Source of the DNA: Neoceratodus forsteri
Taxonomy: Eukaryota > Chordata > Ceratodontiformes > Ceratodontidae
Assembly: GCA_016271365.2 (NCBI GenBank)
Contig: CM028132.1
Coordinates: 1,182,947,001 to 1,183,011,000, forward strand
Length of the DNA: 64,000 nucleotides
Direction: 5' to 3'
Positions 56,509-64,000 of the stretch are shown in pieces. Within the stretch, counting starts at the first letter, position 1, and each line of letters opens with the position of its first letter. Under the pieces are notes generated by a model. That model saw nothing but the letters and a program-made list of their open reading frames with translations. It did not search any database and was not told where the DNA came from. Both the position numbers and the translations under genes were made by a program.

Positions 56509-59455
56509 AGTATGTGTGAGGTGACCAATCTATCCCTTAAAGGGCAATGTTGATAAATGCCAGATCAGTAGTTAATAAACTGTCATTTTACATGATTTAT
56601 TTGATTTAGAGAAGGCTGACCTGGTTTTTGTCATGGGGACCTAGTTGGACGATAATGCTGGCTCTGTTTTATCAGGTCTGGTTCCGCCAGGTTACTCTGT
56701 GATTCATTGCCCTCGCATTGGATGCGGTTGGGGTAGAGTGACTGTCATCTCGGAAGTGTGTACAAAATGTGTCAGGTGTTCACTTGTTTGGAGGTCATGG
56801 ACAATATATTTTTGTTGGTTTACTGTGTACCAGGTGTGGATTGTGATTTTTGGGGGGATTTCTCTGAACTGGTGTCATCCCTGGTCTTAGATTCCCCAAG
56901 ACTTTTTTATTCTTGGGGACCTCAGTGCCTGGTCATACTGCTCCTGGTCTGTATTTGTGGGAGATTTCTTTAACCCAGTGGGATCAATGGATTTCAATCA
57001 GAATGTAAGGACCTCCACTCATGTGTCTGGCCACACTCCTGATTTGATTTTTACTGCTGGCACGGGGATATCCAAAATATCTGTGGAACCAGTTGTCAGG
57101 TCTGATCATTTTGTTCTGTGGTTCTAGATGATGAGCAAGGTAATAACTACTACTACCCCCTCTGCTGAGATGATCTACGGTTGTAGTTGGAGGAATATTA
57201 TAACCTGAAATCTGGGCTCATGTGGACATTTCAGGGATATTGGCAACCTCCTCCCGGGGGTGCAGTGCAGCGGTTGAGGTTGAGGCTTATAATGTTGCTG
57301 TTCTTGCTGCAGCTGAATCCCTGGTGCCAGTCCGCCTCTGTTCACCTCTTGGAAGTGGCAGCCATCCTTGGTATAATTATTAGCTGAGGGGACTGAAAAG
57401 ATGTGGACAGAGATTTGAGAGGTGTTGGAGATCTGGCCTGCTTTTCGACAAACTTGTCCTGATCTCTCATTATCAGAGCTATCAGGAGGCAATGATCAGT
57501 GTGAGGAAACAGTTTTATTCCTCCCTTACTGCAGCTGGGAAAAACAGACCCGCAGCTCTCTTCCGACTGGTGGATAAAATTCTTAATCTAGACTGTCTTG
57601 GGTCTCAGTCAGAGCCAAGTTCAGTGGGGAGATGTGGGTGATTCTCTGATTTCTTTACAGCTAAGACTGCAGAAAGAAGGTGAAACATCTCCACCACAAG
57701 TGCTGGAGGAGCTGAGGTAATTGATCTTGGGTGCTGTGGACAGATTTTTAACCAGCTGATTATGTAGAAATCTGCCAGGTGCTGCCGGCTATGCACCAGT
57801 CTACTTGCATCTTAGACCATGCCCCCTCCCATCTGGTTAAGGCGGGCTGGCAGGTGATAGTGCCTGTGTGTATAGAGATTGTGAACTCTTCTCTGAGAGA
57901 GGGTGATTTCCCTGGCCCCCTTAAAGGGCCGTTGTGAAGCCCCTCCTCAAGAAGCCAAATTTAGATCCAGACAATCTCACAAACTGCAGGCCTATCTCTC
58001 ACCTTCCTTTTATAGGGAATGTTATTAAGAAAGAGGTGGCAGTTCGCCTGAAGGAACACCTAGAGAAATTCAAGCTCTTCAAGCCTCTCCAACCTACTTT
58101 CCGCTTACACCACAGTACTGAGACCGCCTTGCTCCAGATCATGAATGATCTTCTCCTGGTGAAGGATCGAGGAGAGCTATCTGTTTTGGTTCTCCTTGAC
58201 ATGTCATTAGCATCTGATACTGTGAATCACAGGGAGTTGAGCACCTGAGATGTTTCTGTGGATTGGCTGACACAGTGTTACACTGGTTCAGATCTTTCTG
58301 GAAACTTGCCACCAAACTGTGGTGTTGGGAAGTTGTCAACCTGCCCCTTCACCAGTCATGTATGGTGTCCCTTAGGGCTCTATATAATCTCCCCATTGTT
58401 ATTTGCACTATATTTGCTTTCACTGGGGGAAGTGATCAGAAGGTATGGCCTGAGTTATCAGTGCTATGCAGATGACATGCAGCTTTACCTTTCATTTAGA
58501 CCTGGTCAGGTGGGTCCGATGCGTGTGGTACAGAAGGCCATCACGGAGATCAAGTGTTGGATGAGGGCGAGCTGACTGAGACTCAATCCCAATAAAACCG
58601 AGTTACTTCTGGTGGTTTCAGACTACTTGGTGTTTGCAGTAAAGGAAAATCTCGTTCTCTCTGTACGTGACAGAGATTTACTGAGTTTACAATCTGGGAA
58701 TAATATTTGACAGTCAGTTGGACCTTACATCTCAAATTAGTACTGTTATCAGAAGTGTTTTTTTTACCATTTCAAAAATATAGCCAGACTGCATCCTTTC
58801 CTTGACCATTGGGATCTGTACACATAGTGCTTTCGTTACTAATTGACTACCGCAGTTCACTCTTACTATGGCCTCCCAGTTACTCAGCGCCACCACCTAC
58901 AGTTACTGTAGAATTTGGCAGCCAGACTGTTAACTAATATATCCAGATATAGTCACATTACATTACAGAAGTTTGCACTGACTTCCGATTAGGCACTCTG
59001 ACTTTGAAATCCTTCTCTGGTTTATAAGGCCATAAATCAACTGGGCCCCTTCTACATTCGTGAACTACTGGCAACCCATTAGGAGGATTAATAGGGTACC
59101 AGAGTTCTCCACTTGGATACCCAGGGCTTTTGTTATTCCCAGCAACAAGGTTAAAATCTGCTGGGGACCAAGCATTTCCTGTAGCTGCACAGCAACTCTG
59201 GAATGTTGTCTTGAAATCCATCCATTCTGCTCCCTCAGTGAAAAGTTTTAAATCACAGCTAAAGACCTGACTGTTTAGACTGGCCTCAGGAGACTAATAA
59301 GCTCCACTGACTCTGTGGAATATGCATGTGCTTAATTTATCATTTGAATTGGGATTTATTGCTTGCTGCTATGTATTATTTGTAGTTAAATTCTATTTGT
59401 ACTGTAAAGTGCTTTGAGCTCTGGAAAGACGCTATATAAATAAAGATCTTCTTCG
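56280..59455 (+). pseudogene. L2-clade LINE, near full-length ORF2
   Basis: An Arg-rich start (ARRRRRGRAGVTRRRG near 56330) precedes a (TG)n tract and the endonuclease start INARSVVNKLSF (56553), followed by EKADLVFVMG and PPGYSVIHCPRIG. The RT at 57934-58570 has PLLKKPNLDPDNLTNCRPIS, HHSTETALLQIMNDLLL and VLLDMSLASDTVNH. The last normally reads DLSAAFDTVDH, so the first palm Asp context is altered. Then YQCYADDMQLYLSF follows, with an intact DD. The C-terminus near 58910-59260 keeps LAARLLTN-like text. The 3' end gtaaagtgctttgagctctg ... gctatataaataaa is typical of the clade. Many frameshifts. Confidence 0.85.
56454..56506. repeat. (TG)n microsatellite
   Basis: About 26 uninterrupted TG units. 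It lies between the basic N-terminal part and the endonuclease of the L2-clade LINE. Cys-Val or Thr-His open frames across it are artefacts. Confidence 0.95.
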
Positions 59456-60339
59456 GGGGTATCTCAGTCATCAGGTTACACCGTAGGAACCTTCGCTGTC
59501 AGTGAAGGGGAATCTACATGGAAGATTTTCAGCACTACAGCAACCTTATATAGGCATGGGCAGCCCCTCTCACTCCTCCGTTCTTTCCCGCCATCAACTT
59601 GCAAGCACAGTCTCCATGGAAGGTTTGTCACAGTGTTCGCGCCTTTTTCAGCCTATTGCCATTTTTCCCTCTAACCCTTACCAAAATCTCTTCTTAGAGA
59701 TTTTTTCTTTTTGTTTATGTAAAGAGTTAATCCTTCTTCTTGTCTTTTCCATCACTGCCATTGCAGAAAGAAGAGTGCCGCTACAGATGAACACTCTGTG
59801 TCTGGTGTCTTGGGCAACATCTCTGATTGTGAGCTCTGCCAGAAGTTTACTCAAACAACCCTCAGGTGATGCAAGAATGCCCTGAAACAATTCATGGAAC
59901 AACAGGTAGCCAGCTTCAGGCAGGGTTCCCACAGGGCCCCTGCCACTCAGTTGCCCACCGGATCTTTGAGCTCCCAGGCCTCCAAGGCCCGAGACATGTC
60001 CTCGGGGAGGTGGGGGGGGGGGGTAGTCATGAAAAAGTCCAGGATCACGACTGTTCTCCAACAGCAGCGATCCCGTTCCCTGTCAGCCTCTCCTTCTTTG
60101 GGGGGGTTGTTTGTCAATGACAGCTGCTTTGATGAAGAAACCAGCTGTCCAGGTCTGTAGTCCTACCAGACCCATACCGACAGCTCCTCTGCCCAACTCT
60201 TAGGGCACTCGGCCATTGACCTCCAGGTCATTTGCACCTCCACCATCGATGGGCTCGTTGTGGATGACAGCTCCATCGAGGCCTGCCCCTTCTTCTGCCA
60301 GGGCTATGGGCTCGTAGAGCTCCCAGGATGATTTCTAAG

Positions 60340-60585
60340 CAATGTTAATCCAAATGGTTGGCTAATTGCATTGTGTTCTGCTACAGTAAGTATGGCAAAG
60401 AATTGCCTGGTGCTGTCAAAGCTCACTCTATCAGAGGCATGGCTACCTTTGTGGCTTGTTTCAAAGGGGTCTCAGCTGCTGAATTTTGTGTGGCTGTCAC
60501 TTTCACCAAGCATTATAGTCTGGACATTAACTCAAGAGCCTGTGCAGGTTTTGGCAGGGCTGTGTTACAAGGACTACTGCCTTAA
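60340..60585 (+). pseudogene. DIRS 3 tyrosine recombinase C-terminal remnant
   Basis: The text KYGKELPGAVKAHSIRGMAT contains an intact HxxR box. FTKHYSLDI carries the Tyr nucleophile region, and the frame ends LQGLLP at a stop at 60585. It is collinear with DIRS 2 (6780-7025) but lacks about eight residues in the AATWTT segment. The N-terminal domain and first catalytic Arg are deleted. Confidence 0.8.
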
Positions 60586-60642
60586 GGTTATGAAGCTCCA
60601 GCCTCTCAGGCTGTCTGTTTTTCACTTGTCACTGCTTGGTAC

Positions 60643-61102
60643 TCATTCCTACGGTGTAACCTGATGACTGAGATAGCCACAAAGAAGATAGAACAGTTAC
60701 GTAAGAACACTGTAACAGTAGATCTTCGAGAAGATCTCAGTCATCAGGTATGATTTCCCTTCCACCATCCCCCTTATTGGGGCTCCTGTTCAGGACCTGG
60801 CTATCTATTGTATCCTATTTTCTATCTAGATCTGGGTCCCGCTGTCTCTCCTCGGTTCCCCAGAGCTTGAGCCTTGCTCCCTTCATCTCCAGGAGGAAAG
60901 AACTGAGGAGGGATCGGTGCCACCCAGGCCTATATAGGGTTGCTGAAGTTGGCAGATGTCAATAGCGTGTCGGTCCCGGTTGTACTGCTGAAAATCTTCC
61001 ATGTATATTCCTCTTCACCGACTGCAAAGGTTCCTATAGTGTAACCTGATGACAGAGATCCCCTCGAAGAGCTACTGTTATGGTAAGTTCTTACGTAACT
61101 GT
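60643..61102. repeat. DIRS 3 internal complementary region and right ITR
   Basis: The region 60643-60690 (cctacggtgtaacctgatga and onward) complements the left ITR at about 59460-59495. The region 60695-60755 (cagttacgtaagaac and gtagatcttcgagaagatct) complements the right ITR ending at 61102 (taagttcttacgtaactgt). Of the three copies in the window, this is the only one where both pairings can be seen. Confidence 0.85.
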
Positions 61103-61127
61103 CCTGTCCTATCCTATCCTATCCTAG
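61103..61127. repeat. (TCCTA)n short tandem repeat
   Basis: Three to five copies of cctat/cctgt directly abut the DIRS 3 right end. It may be target sequence. Confidence 0.7.
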
Positions 61128-61900
61128 CATTCTCTAACATTTCTTTTCATGGAACCAGTTATGTGGAGTTTTCACTGTCACGGTTTGTGTAAAGTACTCC
61201 GAGTATGGTTCTGATAGGTCAACATTTCATGCTTAGCATTCTGTACAGTCACAAACCATGACTTAATAAAAACTGCAAATTACTATTTCCTTGAAGAGGA
61301 CTGTGCATAATGTTGTCCATAAAAAGAAAACAATGGAAAACACAGATTTACATATCAGTGTTTAGTCAGGTACAGTTAGATATATATCATTTTGAGGTAT
61401 GCATTTAATTTCTATAAATAGGAACATTACTAATTGCTACCAGATAGTACAGATTTCCCTGCCCCATTTAAGTACATCTATATAAAAACTGGATATTTGT
61501 CCCTTAAAGTGCTTTCACCACTGAATTGGGGTCTGGAACTGGAGTTCAGATTCCCAACTTGTGAAACCACAGGCTGTTGCTGTGGAAATGACTGTGCCAT
61601 CACAAGCAGCGTATTATGATTTTGGGCACAGAATATGCCTCAGTTGTAGATAAGGGGAGAATCTTGTATTTTATATACATACCCCCAGTAATGAAGACTG
61701 ATATGACCTGCAGTTTTTTTAATGTAGTGCAGTGGTTTCTGCTGATATTTTTTTCTCCTGCTGCTGGACCTCCTACTTAAATTCCAGGATTTACTGCTTA
61801 GTAGCAGTGAACATTAAAACTGTTAGAATAAATACAAAAACACACATAACCCCTGATTCAAAGCATCATGTATAGTATATGCAAATCCACAGTAAGGAAA
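61128..61900. other. Unannotated region
   Basis: Sequence without recognised coding text or repeats. Confidence 0.45.
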
Positions 61901-61904
61901 TAAA

Positions 61905-63042
61905 GCTGTGTGCTGGGACCAGTGCTGTTTAACATTTTCATTGCCGACATATCAGACAAGATAAAGAGTAAGTTCAGCCTCTTCGCTGATGACACTAAGA
62001 TCTGTGCATAAGTGTGTGTGTGTGTGGGGGGGGAGACGGTAAAGTACTCCAGGAGGATTTGGCAAGACTGGAGGGATGCTCGAACACATGGCAACTTGGG
62101 TTTAATGCCAAGAAGTGCAAAGTCATGCACTTGGGAGCCAGGAACCCTGGAAATAGTTACTGGTTGAGGGGAGTGCAGTTATCCACGTCAGTGGAGGAGA
62201 AGGATCTGGGTGTACTGGTAACAGGGGAAATGAACCACTCAGCCCAGTGCAGGAAGGCAGCAGCAAAGGCCAACAGAATGCTGGGGTGCATCAGAAGGAG
62301 AATCACTTCCATGAGTGGGAAAGTCATCCTGCCCCTATACAGGTCCCTGGTGAGGTCACAGTTGAAGTATTGCATGCAGTACTGGTGCCCCTACTTGAAA
62401 AAAGACACAAGGCTTCTGGAAGGGGTACAGCGCAGGGCAACGAAAATGATGCTGGAGTTGGGAGATGAACCTTATGAGGAGAGACTTAGCTCAGTATGTA
62501 TTCTCTGGAGGACAGAAGGGGGAGAGGGGATATCATTGAGACCTTCAAGTACCTGAAGGGCATGAACAGAGTAAACACTGAGAGTATTTTCAAATTAAAA
62601 GGTGGGAGGGAAACCAGGGGACACTTTCTTGAATTGGAAGGAGGCAGATTTTAATTTTTTATTTTTATTTAGTTTTTGTTGACCGGGTAAGCGCACTAGA
62701 CAAATCCTGCCTATTTTCAGGCACGACCAAGGGGAGGGGGATACAGATGAATGCCAACTGACCTTGAACCAGATTAAGCTGTTGGTGGTAATTTTAGTGA
62801 ATGAGGAAATTTGGCCAGGACACGGGAAATTCCCTACTCTTCGATAAGTGCCATGGGATCTTTAACATCCACCTGAACTACCACCAATCCAGGCAGATGG
62901 GACCTCGGTTTAACGTCTCATCCGAAAGACGGCACCTCAGAAGTGCAGCACCCCTCTCATGCTGCACTACAGTGTCAGTACTGGGATATTAACCCAAGTG
63001 CCAGATGCGAGAACTGAACCCATAGCCCTCTGATCTCCTGGC

Positions 63043-63074
<32 letters not shown>

Positions 63075-63400
63075 TGACACTGACAAAATTCAGATTCAGA
63101 AGGGAAATGAGGAGGGACAGATTCAGAAGGGAAATGAGGAGGCACTGTTTTACCAAAAGGGTGGTTACAGGATGGAATGCACTGCCGGAGGAGGTGGTAT
63201 CACTGTGTACAGTGAGCAGCTTCAAGAGGGGGTGAGACAGGATCAAAGGGAGGGTTCAGACTTGAGAGTGAATGGGGGTCGGTGAGAAAGAAACAGGAGG
63301 AAAAACAGTGGGGGGGGGGGAGCTGCAGTCTAAATGGCTGAAGTGCTGCATAGTCAAGCAGACTAGATAGACCACAAGGCCTGTATCTGCTGGCAATTTG
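61905..63400 (+). pseudogene. CR1 LINE ORF2 C-terminal half, split by a V-SINE
   Basis: It starts inside the RT (VLGPVLFNIFIADISDKI, FSLFADDTKICA; FADD intact). It continues through WQLGFNAKKCKVMHLGARNP and AAAKANRMLGCIRRRITSM to PYEERLSSV. It is broken at about 62540 and by the SINE at 62651-63090. It resumes with RREMRRHCFTKRVVTGWNAL. The 3' end near 63350-63400 is caagcagactagatagacc ... tgctggcaatt. A 26-bp tandem duplication (agattcagaagggaaatgag) lies just after the SINE. It is 5'-truncated at about 61905. Confidence 0.9.
62651..63090 (-). mobile_element. V-SINE-like SINE, copy 3 (most complete)
   Basis: Flanked by cagatt at 62645-62650 and 63091-63096. On the minus strand, a tRNA-like head (GTGGCTCAGTAGGTAGCACA, then GGGTTCAGTTC) is followed by the conserved core GATGAGACGTTAAACCGAGG. 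The LINE-like tail (GTCGTGCCTGAAAATAGGC to TACCCGGTCAACAAAAAC) ends in A-rich sequence. The frame of the surrounding CR1 resumes on the other side, so the insertion is certain. Confidence 0.85.
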
Positions 63401-64000
63401 TTATGGGTAAGACAACATTTTTTAGGACTCCTACAGTATGCCATAGATGTAGAGCTAATGACCAATTCCATGTAGCAAAATTATAAAATCTGCTTTTTCT
63501 GCTTTTTTTTTTTTTTTAACTCCACAAAATTGAGGGCAGATCAGCATATTTCTAACAAACAGTTGTCTCAAAATGTAGGGGTTTGCCCAAAATGCTGGTG
63601 CCAGTGTTTTTTTTTGTGCATGATAAAGTGGTGCAAATAGAGTTTTTTTAATGAAAAATTGACTCCTAAATGATGGTTTAAAAAATGGCAAATTCTGCTT
63701 TTCACTGGTGTTTTCCATTGAAAACAGAAAATTATTGGCCCTATGGCTGTGTAGGTTTCAGCCCAGAAGCAAGTTGGTGGTGGTGGGGGACCAGCCTCTT
63801 GATGTCAATGATTTGATTTACTGTAGGGTTGATTAGATAGTGCAAAGTCAGATCCAATAACAGAATTTCAAACTATCCTCAGATATACTAATAGAATCCG
63901 AGTTTGGTTCTAATGTTAAAAAAAAAAAAAACCCTCTTGGCAGCAAATAGATCCCCAACCCGAACACTGCAGTGAGGTATTCCCCCACCCTATCCACCCT
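63401..64000. other. Unannotated right edge
   Basis: Contains A- and T-runs near 63505 and 63918 but no recognised element. Confidence 0.4.

Larger units (their letters stand above)
59456..61102 (+). mobile_element. DIRS-like element 3, internally deleted, both ITRs present
   Basis: The left ITR starts at about 59456 (tcttcttcggggg, then tatctcagtcatcagg). The internal complementary region is at 60643-60755 and the right ITR at about 61010-61102. The first half of the complementary region is the reverse complement of the left ITR, and the second half that of the right ITR. This complete set shows the element is bounded in the window at ~1.65 kb. Most of gag, RT and RNase H is missing; the YR C-terminus remains. 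It begins right after the 3' end of an L2-clade LINE. Confidence 0.85.

Noticed and set aside
56307..56528. Thr-His and Cys-Val repeat proteins
   Set aside because: Translation of a (TG)n microsatellite.

Overview
This 64 kb window looks like intergenic DNA from a vertebrate with a large, repeat-rich genome. I found no convincing host exon, tRNA, rRNA, CRISPR array or bacterial operon. Almost every recognisable stretch is a transposable element, and every element ORF is broken by stops, frameshifts or insertions. The mixture is DIRS-type tyrosine-recombinase retrotransposons, CR1 and L2-like LINEs, an L1-clade LINE, a Penelope-like element, V-SINE-like and other tRNA-headed SINEs, a 1.6 kb LTR family and small hAT-like elements. 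It fits an amphibian, lungfish or coelacanth-type genome. I cannot name the species from sequence alone.

Layout. 1-7460: a DIRS element (gag-like, RT-RNase H, tyrosine recombinase, internal complementary region and right ITR) sits inside the recombinase gene of a second DIRS. The first DIRS itself carries a SINE, a hAT-like MITE and a solo LTR. 7461-14600: LINE 3' ends, a CR1 interrupted by an opposite-strand CR1, and SINEs. 14600-21570: two L2-like LINEs on the minus strand flanking an AT-rich block that holds a hammerhead-ribozyme-like motif and a large palindrome, then a cluster of hairpins. 21575-27300: a long CR1 and a 1.43 kb tandem duplication. 27300-33180: SINEs, an L2-like 3' end and a Penelope-like remnant between two copies of a 0.48 kb repeat. 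33183-39723: a minus-strand LTR split by a nearly full-length CR1 and by a SINE. 39741-47123: a full-length but dead L1 with a 17-bp target duplication, itself carrying a SINE and a CR1 end. 47145-51260: inverted arms around a SINE, a tandem array of ~290-bp self-complementary units, a minisatellite and another SINE. 51312-55030: a CR1 end and a LINE split by a 1.7 kb terminal-inverted-repeat transposon. 56280-61102: an L2-clade LINE followed by a deleted DIRS with complete terminal architecture. 61905-63400: a CR1 with a V-SINE inside it.

The elements do not work as a pathway. The informative part is their stratigraphy: target-site duplications and interrupted reading frames order at least eight insertion events. 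The observations most worth follow-up are the hammerhead-like motifs, the SINE-LINE shared tail, the tandem hairpin array, the microhomology-bounded tandem duplication and the three DIRS internal complementary regions.
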